From assembly GCF_015694705.1 (NCBI RefSeq), contig NZ_JADQDR010000012.1, positions 62,001 to 126,000 of the forward strand: 64,000 nucleotides of DNA. Reading direction: 5' to 3'. Positions within the stretch are counted from its first letter, which is position 1. Each line of letters opens with the position of its first letter. The DNA is from Pontibacter rufus (GTDB taxonomy: Bacteria; Bacteroidota; Bacteroidia; Cytophagales; Hymenobacteraceae). Shown one piece after another: positions 22,550 to 31,053 of the stretch. The translations under genes and the position numbers were made by a program. The notes under the pieces were generated by a model. That model was not told where the DNA came from, made no database searches, and saw nothing but the letters and a program-made list of their open reading frames with translations.

Positions 22550-23692
22550 TTAGGCCAGCACTTTTTTATACATCTGCGCCAGTGTTTCGGCTGCGAAATC
22601 AATTTCTTCGGGGGTATTATACTTGCTGAACGAGAAACGAACGGAGCCGCGTGCAGGATCAATATCCAGGGCGCGCAGCACGTGCGATCCGGTATTGGCG
22701 CCGCTGCTGCAGGCGCTTCCGCCCGAAGCCGATATCTTGTTGATATCAAGGCTGAAGAGCAGCATCTCGTTGATGTCGGAAGCAGGCAGGCTCACGTTCA
22801 GCACCGTATACAGGCTTTTGTCGCCAAATTCGGACATGCCGTTAAAACTTACCTCATCCATTTGCTCCTGCAGCTTATAAATCATCCTGTCTTTCAGGCC
22901 CTGGATATAAGTGGCATGCTCTTCCATATCGCGGTAGGCAATCTCCAGGGCTTTGGCCAGGCCGATGATGCCGTATACGTTTTCGGTGCCGCCGCGCATG
23001 TTGCGCTCCTGTGCCCCGCCCTGTATCAGCGGCTGAATTTTGATACCGGCATCACTGTACAGAAAACCCACGCCTTTGGGCCCATGAAACTTATGCGCCG
23101 AGCCCACGATAAAATTGGCGCCCAGCTTTTGTACATCGTGCCTGTAGTGGCCCATGGTCTGCACAGTATCAGAATGGAAAACCGCGTTATACTTTTTGCA
23201 AATTGCTGCAATCGCCTCCACATCATTCAGGTTGCCAATCTCGTTGTTGGCATGCATAACAGACACCAGGGTTTGCGGCTGGCTGGCCAGCAATTCCTCC
23301 AGGTGCTCCAGATCCAGGTTGCCGCGCTCGTCATGGTGCAAATAATCTACCTTTACTCCCTCCTGTTGCGCCAGCAGTTCCATGGTATGCAGCACCGCAT
23401 GATGCTCCAGCTTAGTAGTAACAGCGTGTTTGATGCCCAGGGAGCGGCAGGTACAACGTATGGCAGCGTTATCAGCCTCGGTGCCGCCTGACGTAAAGAA
23501 AATTTCAGCCGGCGACGTGTTTAACAGGGTAGCTACTGTCCGGCGTGCTTTTTCGATGGCCGATCGTACTTCCCGCCCATGCGAATGGATAGATGACGGA
23601 TTGCCATAATGCTCCAGCATAAAGGGAGCCATGGCGTCAAAAACTTCTTTGTCCAGCGGAGTGGTGGCGGCATTATCTAAATAAACACGCAT
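22550..23692 (-). CDS. Cysteine desulfurase (IscS/NifS family)
   Basis: PLP enzyme that takes sulfur from cysteine for Fe-S clusters, thiolated tRNA and similar uses. 380 residues. It starts MRVYLDNAATTPLDKEV; the PLP-binding Lys is in GSAHKFHGPKGVGFLY (~202-217), and the catalytic Cys loop is SASGGSACSSGA (~322-333). The short Cys loop and GSACSSG context are of the group I (IscS-like) type. No iscU, iscR or suf gene adjoins, so its main pathway cannot be told from here. Both 5' and 3' neighbours face the same way but are separated by terminators. Confidence 0.94.
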   Translation of the reverse strand: MRVYLDNAATTPLDKEVFDAMAPFMLEHYGNPSSIHSHGREVRSAIEKARRTVATLLNTSPAEIFFTSGGTEADNAAIRCTCRSLGIKHAVTTKLEHHAVLHTMELLAQQEGVKVDYLHHDERGNLDLEHLEELLASQPQTLVSVMHANNEIGNLNDVEAIAAICKKYNAVFHSDTVQTMGHYRHDVQKLGANFIVGSAHKFHGPKGVGFLYSDAGIKIQPLIQGGAQERNMRGGTENVYGIIGLAKALEIAYRDMEEHATYIQGLKDRMIYKLQEQMDEVSFNGMSEFGDKSLYTVLNVSLPASDINEMLLFSLDINKISASGGSACSSGANTGSHVLRALDIDPARGSVRFSFSKYNTPEEIDFAAETLAQMYKKVLA

Positions 23693-23747
23693 GTTGGTAA
23701 GCTTTAAATTGAGATACTATAGTTATGAACCAATAAAGTATAAAAAA

Positions 23748-23796
23748 AAGTTGCGCCGCAGGCTGAGCAAGTCTCATATCCTTGTGGCGCAACTTT
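23748..23796 (-). terminator. Terminator of glmM
   Basis: AAAGTTGCGCC (23748-23758) pairs exactly with GGCGCAACTTT (23786-23796). The 27-base loop can pair partly. On the minus strand eight T follow. Confidence 0.8.
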
Positions 23797-23836
23797 ATTG
23801 CTATGGGATGTATGTACAGCTACAACAACACATATT

Positions 23837-25228
23837 TTATGCTTTTACAGAGATAATCTCTTTGATATCGGCAATTATTTTGTTTGCCAAATGTTCGGCC
23901 GTGGCATTGCTGTCCGACTCGGCGTAAATGCGGATGATGGGCTCGGTATTAGACTTGCGCAAGTGTACCCACTCTTTGTCGAACTCAATCTTTACACCAT
24001 CAATGGTGTTGATAGGCTGCTTGGCGTAACGCTCCTGCATCTGGCGCAGCACCTCGTCCACGTTTACTTCCGGCGTCAGCTCAATTTTATTTTTGGAGAT
24101 ATAATAGCTCGGGTAAGAAGCGCGCAGGCGCGTCATACTCATGTTTGCCTTCGCCAAGTGCGACAGAAACAAGGCGATGCCCACCAAAGCATCGCGGCCA
24201 TAATGCAGCTCCGGGTAAATAATTCCTCCATTGCCTTCGCCGCCAATGACGGCGTTGGTTTCTTTCATCTTGTTCACCACATTCACTTCGCCTACGGCAG
24301 CAGCATTGTATTCGCCGCCGGCTTTTTCGGTTATATCGCGCAGCGCACGTGTAGACGACAGGTTAGATACAGTGTTCCCTTTCTGGTACTGCAGCACATA
24401 ATCAGCCACGGCCACCAAAGTATACTCTTCGCCGAACATGCTGCCATCTTCGTTCACCAGCGCCAGGCGGTCTACATCAGGGTCTACCACGATGCCCAGA
24501 TCAAACTTACCTTTTTCGATTGTCCTGGATATTTCACGCAGGTTTTCGGGCAGCGGCTCCGGGTTGTGGGCAAAGTTGCCATCGGGCTCGCAGTACAGTT
24601 TCTCAATTCTGGTAACACCCAGCGCTTCCAGCAACATCGGCACCGCAATACCGCCGCTGGAGTTTACGGCATCCACCACTACGCTGAAGTTTTTTGCTTT
24701 TATTGCTTCCACATCAACCAATGGCAAATCCAGAATAGCTTTGATGTGTTTTTTTAGCGTATTTTCGCTTTGCTTGTACTTGCCCAGGTTGTTTACCTGT
24801 GCAAATTCAAAACTTTCCTTCTCCGCAATTTCAAGCACCAGCCTGCCCTCCTCGTCCGAGATAAACTCGCCTTCATGGTTCAGCAGTTTCAGGGCGTTCC
24901 ATTGCTTGGGGTTGTGGCTGGCGGTAAGTATGATGCCGCCGCCCGCTTTTTTGTTTACAACCGCCATCTCAACAGTAGGTGTAGTAGACAGGCCTACATC
25001 TATTACATGAATGCCAAGCCCCTGCAGCGTGGCGCAAACCAGCTTGTTTACCATTTCACCAGAAAGGCGGGCATCGCGGCCCACTACGATGGTGTTGTTG
25101 TCGGTGGTTTGCAGCATCCATGCGCCAAAGGCAGCAGAGAACTTTACCACATCCACGGGCGTGAGCCCCTCACCTGCTTTGCCGCCAATTGTTCCCCGTA
25201 TTCCTGAAATTGATTTTATTAAAGCCAC
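23837..25228 (-). CDS. glmM: Phosphoglucosamine mutase
   Basis: Alpha-D-phosphohexomutase that interconverts GlcN-6-P and GlcN-1-P for UDP-GlcNAc synthesis. 463 residues. Motifs in order: ISGIRGTIGG (7-16), GRDARLSGEMV (~50), the phosphoserine loop TASHNPKQWNALK (~102-114), metal loop DPDVDRLALV (~247), sugar-binding GGEGNGGIIYP (~326-336) and the C-terminal phosphate loop RKSNTEPIIRIYAE (~425-438). The phosphoserine loop and GEGNGG are consistent with phosphogluco(sa)mine mutases; the exact substrate is by family resemblance. Confidence 0.9.
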   Translation of the reverse strand: MALIKSISGIRGTIGGKAGEGLTPVDVVKFSAAFGAWMLQTTDNNTIVVGRDARLSGEMVNKLVCATLQGLGIHVIDVGLSTTPTVEMAVVNKKAGGGIILTASHNPKQWNALKLLNHEGEFISDEEGRLVLEIAEKESFEFAQVNNLGKYKQSENTLKKHIKAILDLPLVDVEAIKAKNFSVVVDAVNSSGGIAVPMLLEALGVTRIEKLYCEPDGNFAHNPEPLPENLREISRTIEKGKFDLGIVVDPDVDRLALVNEDGSMFGEEYTLVAVADYVLQYQKGNTVSNLSSTRALRDITEKAGGEYNAAAVGEVNVVNKMKETNAVIGGEGNGGIIYPELHYGRDALVGIALFLSHLAKANMSMTRLRASYPSYYISKNKIELTPEVNVDEVLRQMQERYAKQPINTIDGVKIEFDKEWVHLRKSNTEPIIRIYAESDSNATAEHLANKIIADIKEIISVKA

Positions 25229-25250
25229 TCGTCGTCATTTTTTATCCGGG

Positions 25251-25258
25251 CAAAAGTA
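25251..25258 (-). promoter_or_regulatory. -7 promoter element TACTTTTG for glmM
   Basis: A TAnnTTTG match on the minus strand, 22 bases ahead of the glmM start. Confidence 0.5.
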
Positions 25259-25381
25259 ATAATTTTAATTTTCACTTTCAGCACATTTTCTCTGCTTATC
25301 GTTGCGTTGCAGTCCAGTTCCTGTTACCCCCAAAGCAGCAATACCCGGAATTCACGTAAACAAGCAGTTCCATCATTTTAG

Positions 25382-25389
25382 TATATTTG
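25382..25389 (+). promoter_or_regulatory. -7 promoter element TATATTTG, near-leaderless mazG
   Basis: A TAnnTTTG match ending 5 bases before the ATG at 25395. It supports that start and implies little or no 5' UTR. Confidence 0.5.
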
Positions 25390-25394
25390 CCTGC

Positions 25395-26204
25395 ATGAAC
25401 AAGACATACTTAGACGATAGCCCGCGGGGCAGGCAGTTGCAGGCCTTTAACCGCCTGCTGGATGTGCTGGATGATTTACGGGAGAAATGCCCTTGGGATC
25501 GCAAGCAAACCATGGACAGTCTGCGCCACCTCACCATAGAAGAAACTTATGAGTTATCAGATGCCATCCTGAAAAATAATTTGCCGGAAATAAAGAAAGA
25601 ATTGGGCGATGTGATGCTACACCTGGTGTTTTATGCCAAAATTGCGGCTGAACAAAACGCTTTTGATGTAGCGGACGTACTAAATGCGCAGTGCGATAAA
25701 CTTATTTTCCGTCACCCGCACATTTACGGCGACACGAAAGCGGAAACAGAGCAGGAAGTAAAGCAAAACTGGGAGAAACTCAAACTGAAGGAGGGCAACA
25801 AATCGGTGCTGGGTGGCGTACCCTCGTCGTTGCCGGCATTGATAAAGGCCATGCGCATTCAGGAAAAGGCCCGCGGTGCCGGATTTGATTGGGAAGAGAA
25901 GGCCCAGGTATGGAAAAAGGTGCAGGAGGAACTAAATGAGTTTGAATCGGAGTTCAACATAAAAGACACCGCTAACATTAACAAAACGTTCGCCACAGCC
26001 GAGTTTGGCGACCTTTTGTTTTCGCTCATTAACTTTGCCCGGTTTATAGATATAAACCCCGAAGAAGCCCTGGAACGAACAAACCTGAAATTTATACATC
26101 GCTTTCAGTATATGGAGGCCCGGGCTGCGCAAAACGGCCAAAGCCTGCAGGATATGAGCCTGCAAGAGATGGACCGCTACTGGAATGAAGCAAAAAAACA
26201 GTAG
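25395..26204 (+). CDS. mazG: Nucleoside triphosphate pyrophosphohydrolase MazG
   Basis: House-cleaning enzyme hydrolysing NTPs/dNTPs to monophosphates and PPi. 269 residues from ATG 25395 (MNKTYLDDSPRGRQLQAFNR), matching the two-domain E. coli MazG (~263); the in-frame upstream extension to 25302 lies ahead of the predicted promoter. N-terminal MazG domain with LREKCPWDRKQT and HLTIEETYELSDAI (the EExxE metal site), then ELGDVMLHLVFYAKIA. The second domain has RIQEKARGAGFDW, VQEELNEFE and AEFGDLLFSLINFAR. No toxin-antitoxin mazEF genes are nearby. Confidence 0.94.
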   Translation: MNKTYLDDSPRGRQLQAFNRLLDVLDDLREKCPWDRKQTMDSLRHLTIEETYELSDAILKNNLPEIKKELGDVMLHLVFYAKIAAEQNAFDVADVLNAQCDKLIFRHPHIYGDTKAETEQEVKQNWEKLKLKEGNKSVLGGVPSSLPALIKAMRIQEKARGAGFDWEEKAQVWKKVQEELNEFESEFNIKDTANINKTFATAEFGDLLFSLINFARFIDINPEEALERTNLKFIHRFQYMEARAAQNGQSLQDMSLQEMDRYWNEAKKQ

Positions 26205-26715
26205 TCAGCAGGTATTAGTGCTAAAAAATCGCTATACTTATACCACCATTATAAAACATACCTGAATAACACCCTTTGAACGCTTTTACGTAGCATAGGA
26301 TCTAAGGCCCCGAAACTGTACCCTGCCCGCATGCAGTTGCGACAGGCTATAAGCAGGCATAGCCTTACTGTGCTATGTACCAGGCAGCGTATCAGGGCAA
26401 AAGAGAATAACTGTAGCAAATATTTAATGTTTATACTTTGATTTATTTGAATAAATCATCAGAATCAATAGATTTGTAGAGGCAGAATAGCCTGTTTACT
26501 GCAATTATAATATAAGAAAGGAGGGACGACGCCGCAGGGAAGATTTGACAGGAATTTTTAAAATTTATGTCTTTTGTATTTGAAAATTGCAGAAAAAGCA
26601 GAAATTGCAAATTCATTAAAGGAACAAATCCGAAAACTCTTAACATTTTACATTTACACAAACAATTTAATTACAACACAAACAGCTAAACTTTAAACTT
26701 TAAACTCTTAAAAAA
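26205..26715. other. 511-bp intergenic region before exbB
   Basis: No ORF, RNA gene or clear terminator recognised. A short hairpin (AGGCTAT...ATAGCCT, about 26345-26366) and an A-rich leader ahead of exbB are present. The length suggests a regulated promoter region for the exb/tonB operon, but I find no consensus -7 element. Confidence 0.5.
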
Positions 26716-27585
26716 ATGGAAAAAAAGACTGCAGTAGTAAGCAAAGATGCTAATGTAGAAGCTAAAAGCGGGACGACAGGTTCTGTATTTGCTACTATCG
26801 TAATTCCGCTGGCGGTAATTGCCTGTATCCTGATCTATATTTTTGTTCTGGGCAATCCGGCCAACTTCGAAGGCGGCAGCAGCGAAAATCACCCGCTTCC
26901 GGGCAACTACCTCGGCATTGTATATAAAGGCGGATTTGTGGTGCCTATTCTGATGGCGCTTGTGTTGATGGTGTTCATCTTCTCTATTGAGCGTATTCTT
27001 ACTATCAGCAGGGCAACAGGTACTAAAAGCGTTACTTCTTTTGTGCGTACCATTTCTGCCAGACTTAACCAGCATGACATCAATGGCGCGATTGCTGCCT
27101 GTGATGCGCAAAAAGGTTCTGTGGCCAACGTGGTGAAGGCAGGTCTGCTCAAATACAAAGAAATGCAGAACGAGCCGGAACTGCTGAAAGCAGAAAAAGT
27201 AGCTGCCATCCAGAAAGAAATTGAAGAATCTACTTCCCTGGAGTTGCCGATGCTGGAGAAAAACCTGGTAATTATCTCTACTATCGCCTCTATTTCTACA
27301 CTGACTGGTTTGATTGGTACGGTATTAGGTATGATTAAGGCGTTTGCGGCCCTTGCCACATCTGGTAACCCGGATGCGACAGCGCTCTCAAACGGTATCT
27401 CTGAGGCCTTGATTAACACGGCTATCGGTATCACGGGTTCTGCGCTTGCCATTATTGCTTACAACTACTTTACAAGCAAAATTGATGCGCTTACGTATAG
27501 TATAGATGAAGCTGGTTTCAGCATTATCTCTACGTTTGCGGCACAGCATGACTCGGCTCCGGCAGTAAGACAGCACACTGTATAA
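26716..27585 (+). CDS. exbB: MotA/TolQ/ExbB proton channel protein
   Basis: Inner-membrane proton channel subunit that powers TonB. 289 residues. TM segments are seen at ~22-46 (VFATIVIPLAVIACILIYIF), ~78-98 (GFVVPILMALVLMVFIFSIE), ~193-217 (ISTIASISTLTGLIGTVLGM) and ~235-262 (NTAIGITGSALAIIAYNYF), the last two being the conserved MotA/TolQ/ExbB core. The extra N-terminal TM is usual in Bacteroidota. It is first of the exbB-exbD-exbD-tonB operon, with a 20-bp gap to the next gene. Confidence 0.93.
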   Translation: MEKKTAVVSKDANVEAKSGTTGSVFATIVIPLAVIACILIYIFVLGNPANFEGGSSENHPLPGNYLGIVYKGGFVVPILMALVLMVFIFSIERILTISRATGTKSVTSFVRTISARLNQHDINGAIAACDAQKGSVANVVKAGLLKYKEMQNEPELLKAEKVAAIQKEIEESTSLELPMLEKNLVIISTIASISTLTGLIGTVLGMIKAFAALATSGNPDATALSNGISEALINTAIGITGSALAIIAYNYFTSKIDALTYSIDEAGFSIISTFAAQHDSAPAVRQHTV

Positions 27586-27605
27586 CTGAACCTTAACCTA
27601 AAACA

Positions 27606-28211
27606 ATGCCTAAAGTAAAAGTAAAAAGGAACAACCCGTCGTTGGACATGACGCCGATGGTGGACTTGGGCTTCTTGCTGGTTACTTTCTTTATGCTGAC
27701 GGCTACCATGACGCCGGATGAAGTAGTGGTCGTAGACACACCTTCATCTGTATCAGAAACAAAACTTCCTGACTCCAACGTTATCACTATTTCTATCGAT
27801 AACGAAGACCGGGTGTTTTATAGCGTAGATGGTCAGAATACAAAGATGAAGTTAATTGACAAGATAGCGGCCAAGTACGGGATAAACTTCACCGACGAGG
27901 AGAAGAAAACCTTCTCGCTGATGGGTGACTTTGGGGTGCCTATTGCCCAGTTGAAGTCTTTTCTGGACATGAGCAGCAAGGAACGCCAGCAGGTAAACCA
28001 GCCCGGCATACCTATCGATTCAGCTAAAAATGAGCTTGGCGACTGGGTGCTGCAAACCCGCCTGTCGAATCCGAAGGTAATTATTGCTGTTAAAGGAGAC
28101 GTAGACGTAAACTATGATACGGTTCAGAAGGTAATAAATACGCTGCAGGACAAGAAAGTAAACAGGTTTAACCTGATTACAGACATGGAAGCCAAGCCTC
28201 GTAATCTTTAA
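27606..28211 (+). CDS. exbD: ExbD/TolR biopolymer transport protein (first copy)
   Basis: 201 residues. Short basic cytoplasmic N-terminus, then a single TM segment preceded by the signature SLDMTPMVDLGFLLVTFFML, which includes the conserved membrane Asp needed for proton flow. The periplasmic part has the ExbD-like fold (VITISIDNEDRVFYSV, ...VIIAVKGDVDVNYDTVQKVI). Two different exbD copies in tandem is typical for Bacteroidota; they probably form the dimer inside the ExbB pentamer. Confidence 0.93.
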   Translation: MPKVKVKRNNPSLDMTPMVDLGFLLVTFFMLTATMTPDEVVVVDTPSSVSETKLPDSNVITISIDNEDRVFYSVDGQNTKMKLIDKIAAKYGINFTDEEKKTFSLMGDFGVPIAQLKSFLDMSSKERQQVNQPGIPIDSAKNELGDWVLQTRLSNPKVIIAVKGDVDVNYDTVQKVINTLQDKKVNRFNLITDMEAKPRNL

Positions 28212-28228
28212 AAGAAAGGAAATAAGAA

Positions 28229-28756
28229 ATGGCAGAAGTACAACAGCAAGCGGACTCCGGCAAGGGAGGGAAGAAACGCGCCAAGAAAATGTCTACCAAA
28301 ATAGACATGACACCGATGGTGGATCTTGCCTTCCTGCTATTAACGTTCTTTATGCTTACCACCACGTTCGCCAAGCCACAGACAATGGAAATAAACATGC
28401 CTGTGAAAGACGTTCCTAAAGAAGAGCAAATTGTGTTGAAAGCGAGCAATGCGATGACCATCATCCTGGGCGATAATGATCGGATATTTTATTACTTTGG
28501 CCTCGGCGATCCGGCTGAGAACCCCGAATTAATAGAAACCGACTATTCTGATAGTGGCATCCGCGATGTGCTTAGATCTCCAAAAGTTAAAAACAACGAC
28601 AAGATGACTGTAATGATCAAGCCTATGGATGAATCGCGCTACAAGAACGTTGTAGATATTCTGGATGAATTAAGAATCACAGATACCAAAAAGTATGCCC
28701 TTGTGGAGATAACCGACAACGACAAGCAATTGGTAGAAACTAAAATCGGACAATAG
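28229..28756 (+). CDS. exbD: ExbD/TolR biopolymer transport protein (second copy)
   Basis: 175 residues. Lys-rich N-terminus (GKGGKKRAKKMSTK), then KIDMTPMVDLAFLLLTFFML with the conserved Asp, then a periplasmic domain (MTIILGDNDRIFYYFG, ...MTVMIKPMDESRYKNVVDIL). It is shorter than the first copy and clearly paralogous. It starts 17 bp after the first exbD and ends 2 bp before tonB. Confidence 0.93.
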   Translation: MAEVQQQADSGKGGKKRAKKMSTKIDMTPMVDLAFLLLTFFMLTTTFAKPQTMEINMPVKDVPKEEQIVLKASNAMTIILGDNDRIFYYFGLGDPAENPELIETDYSDSGIRDVLRSPKVKNNDKMTVMIKPMDESRYKNVVDILDELRITDTKKYALVEITDNDKQLVETKIGQ

Positions 28757-28758
28757 AT

Positions 28759-29583
28759 ATGGAAGCAAGTAAGTTAGATAAGGCCTCGCTTGATGATATC
28801 GTCTTTGACGGACGAAACAAAGCATATGGCGCCTACCTACTTCGCAAGCTTTACAACTCGCACCTTATTAAGGCCGCTATCATTGCCACGCTCCTCTTCT
28901 TACTTTTCATCAGTGTTCCACTGATAAAGAAGATGATTGTAGGCGAAGAAGAAGTAGTAGAAACGGAGCGAATCGTAACAGAAGTAGAACTGGCACAGCC
29001 ACCACCAGTGGAGGAAAACACCCCACCGCCACCGCCACCGCCACCGGAGTTGCCACCACCGCCACCGCCTGTGCGTTCTACAGTGAAGTATACGCCACCG
29101 GTAGTGAAGCGTGACGAAGAGGTAGTCGAAGAGGAAGAAATTCCGGACGTAGAGGTACTCGAAGAAATTGATGCCGGCGTAGAAACCATAGAAGGCGACA
29201 ACAACGCGCCACCTGATTTGGGTGACATCGACGGTACAAGCGACGTTGTGGCCGAAGCGGTAGAGGAGAAGCCTTATACTTATGTGGAGCAGATGCCGGA
29301 GTTCCCTGGTGGCGAAAGCGAGATGCTGAAGTACCTGGGCAAAAACATCCGCTATCCGGCAGCTGCGCAACGCGCCGGTGTAGAAGGCCTGGTAGTACTC
29401 TCTTTCGTAGTAAGCAAAACAGGGGAAATATCGGATATACAGGTACTCAAGAAACTAGGTGCCGGTACTGACGAAGAAGCCGTACGCGTTGTGAAATCAA
29501 TGCCAAAATGGACCCCAGGTAAGCAAAACGGCAGAACAGTACCTGTACGTTATACATTGCCTGTTCGCTTTACTATCAAGTAA
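28759..29583 (+). CDS. tonB: TonB energy transducer (first copy)
   Basis: 274 residues. N-terminal cytoplasmic motif FDGRNKAYGAYLLRK, a single TM at ~38-55 (IIATLLFLLFISVPLI), a periplasmic Pro-rich spacer (TPPPPPPPPELPPPPPPV at ~93-110, encoded by CCACCG repeats), an acidic stretch and a C-terminal TonB domain (YVEQMPEFPGGESEM ... AAQRAGVEGLVVLSFVVSK ... MPKWTPGKQNGRTVPVRYTL). It couples the ExbBD proton channel to TonB-dependent receptors such as the SusC protein in this window. A terminator follows. Confidence 0.95.
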   Translation: MEASKLDKASLDDIVFDGRNKAYGAYLLRKLYNSHLIKAAIIATLLFLLFISVPLIKKMIVGEEEVVETERIVTEVELAQPPPVEENTPPPPPPPPELPPPPPPVRSTVKYTPPVVKRDEEVVEEEEIPDVEVLEEIDAGVETIEGDNNAPPDLGDIDGTSDVVAEAVEEKPYTYVEQMPEFPGGESEMLKYLGKNIRYPAAAQRAGVEGLVVLSFVVSKTGEISDIQVLKKLGAGTDEEAVRVVKSMPKWTPGKQNGRTVPVRYTLPVRFTIK

Positions 29584-29592
29584 ACAATCCTT

Positions 29593-29636
29593 AGAAACAA
29601 AAAGCCCTGTCCTTCCGGACAGGGCTTTTTGTTTCT
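29593..29636. terminator. Terminator after the first tonB
   Basis: A 20-bp stem: 29593-29612 (AGAAACAAAAAGCCCTGTCC) paired with its exact complement at 29617-29636, loop TTCC. Confidence 0.92.
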
Positions 29637-29845
29637 ATTAAAAATAAATAGTCAGCATGCATACTTGTTTAAAATTTATTCGTATCTTATCCTAATCTCC
29701 TCCTGCATCACCAAAGTGCCTGCGATGCGGCACAAGATATAACAATGCTCAACCGCACTGTAAATAAAGAAAGAAATTTATCAACCAAACCCCCTACTTC
29801 TGAGATGTAAAACAGTTAATTACTTCACCTAAAACAACAATGCCC

Positions 29846-30673
29846 ATGGAAAAGAGCTATTTATTCAGCACCACGTTCAACAATGTAGTGTTCAGCGGCC
29901 GAAACAAAGCGTATGGCGCGTATGCTTTACGCCGGCAGTATAGCAGACATTTGGCTATAGCCACTATACTTGCAACAGTTACTTTTTCAGGGGCACTGGT
30001 CACGCCGCTTCTAAAAACCCTTTTGTTTGGCGAACAGGTAAAATATGAAAAGCCGGTATATGATCTTGTTATACCTATTGATATACTTCCCCCACCAGTA
30101 GTAGAAAAGCCAAAGGAAATTAAGGTACCTGTTGTTACGCCTGCCCAGCCTGTTAAAACTGCTGCCTACACCAGCACGAAAATAGTACCTGATGATTCGC
30201 CGGAACCTGTTACGGAACTTGCCAGCCAGGAGGAATTGAAAACTGCCAACATCGGCACGAAAAACATGGATGGCGTAGCACCCGAAGTACCGGCCACAAC
30301 GATAACAGTTGCTCCGCCGGCAGGTATAGATGCAGGTACCGGAACCACCGACTCTGACGAACCTTTTATAACTGTAGATCAGATGCCCGAATTTACGGGT
30401 GGTGAAAAAGCGCTCTTTGCATTCCTGAGCAACAACATAAACTATCCTGCCCGCGCCAGGCAGGCAGGCGCAGAAGGGCTTGTTGTGGTAACCTTTGTGG
30501 TAGCAGCCAACGGAAGCATTCAGAATGTGGAGGTATTAAAAGGGCTCGGATTTGGAACAGAGGAAGAAGCAATACGTGTAATCCGTAAGATGCCTCAATG
30601 GACCCCCGGACGACAGAACGGCAGGGCTGTGCCGGTACGCTATACCTTACCCATACGGTTCAGCCTGAAGTAG
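29846..30673 (+). CDS. tonB: TonB energy transducer (second copy)
   Basis: 275 residues from the second of two close ATGs (29840 and 29846). With 29846, 17 residues precede GRNKAYGAY, exactly as in the first tonB, which favours this start. TM at ~35-55, then a spacer much less Pro-rich than in the first copy (ILPPPVVEKPKEIKVPVV) and a well-conserved C-terminal domain (VDQMPEFTGGEKALFAF ... MPQWTPGRQNGRAVPVRYTL). It is a tandem paralogue but separated from the exb operon by a strong terminator, so expressed separately. It may serve other receptors or conditions. Confidence 0.93.
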   Translation: MEKSYLFSTTFNNVVFSGRNKAYGAYALRRQYSRHLAIATILATVTFSGALVTPLLKTLLFGEQVKYEKPVYDLVIPIDILPPPVVEKPKEIKVPVVTPAQPVKTAAYTSTKIVPDDSPEPVTELASQEELKTANIGTKNMDGVAPEVPATTITVAPPAGIDAGTGTTDSDEPFITVDQMPEFTGGEKALFAFLSNNINYPARARQAGAEGLVVVTFVVAANGSIQNVEVLKGLGFGTEEEAIRVIRKMPQWTPGRQNGRAVPVRYTLPIRFSLK

Positions 30674-30695
30674 CAGTATAAAAATCAATAATAAG

Positions 30696-30740
30696 AAGCA
30701 GAGGCCACAAACTAGTTTTGTAAGCTTCTGCTTTCTTTTT
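30696..30740 (+). terminator. Terminator after the second tonB
   Basis: AAGCAGA (30696-30702) pairs with TCTGCTT (30727-30733), with an inner ACAAA/TTTGT pairing, and is followed by CTTTTTT. Confidence 0.7.
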
Positions 30741-30798
30741 TGTAGCAAAAATCTTATTTTTATGGGTTATAACTTAATTCTTCCGGAGGAGACAAATC

Positions 30799-31053
30799 AT
30801 GGATAGACGAAAACAAGATAATTCGCCCGTGAATATCTTCAATAAATTTGCAAAGTGGTTTGCCTTGCTGATGACACTGTTATACGTTGGCCTGGGCTTG
30901 TTTCTCTTATTTGCTGATGAGAAAAAACTGAATCTGGCTGTGCCGCATACCGTTAAGATTATTCTGGGGGGAGTATTGATTTTGTATGGCGTAGTCCGGT
31001 TTATGCGGGTATACCAAAGCGACTCTAAACGAAAAAGAAGATATGAAGATTAG
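30799..31053 (+). CDS. Small two-helix membrane protein
   Basis: 84 residues with a basic N-terminus, two predicted TM helices (WFALLMTLLYVGLGLFLLF, ~21-39, and IILGGVLILYGVVRFM, ~54-69) and a very basic end (QSDSKRKRRYED). A purine-rich GGAGGAG lies about 10 bases ahead of the ATG, a rare Shine-Dalgarno-like site here. Its last 11 bases overlap the PstS-like gene, so the two are translationally linked. Function unknown; conserved position next to the Exb/TonB cluster is likely but not verifiable from this window. Confidence 0.8.
   Translation: MDRRKQDNSPVNIFNKFAKWFALLMTLLYVGLGLFLLFADEKKLNLAVPHTVKIILGGVLILYGVVRFMRVYQSDSKRKRRYED

Noticed and set aside
28851..29228. Gly/Ser-rich ORF on the minus strand opposite tonB
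   Set aside because: Low-complexity artefact of the CCACCG proline repeat.
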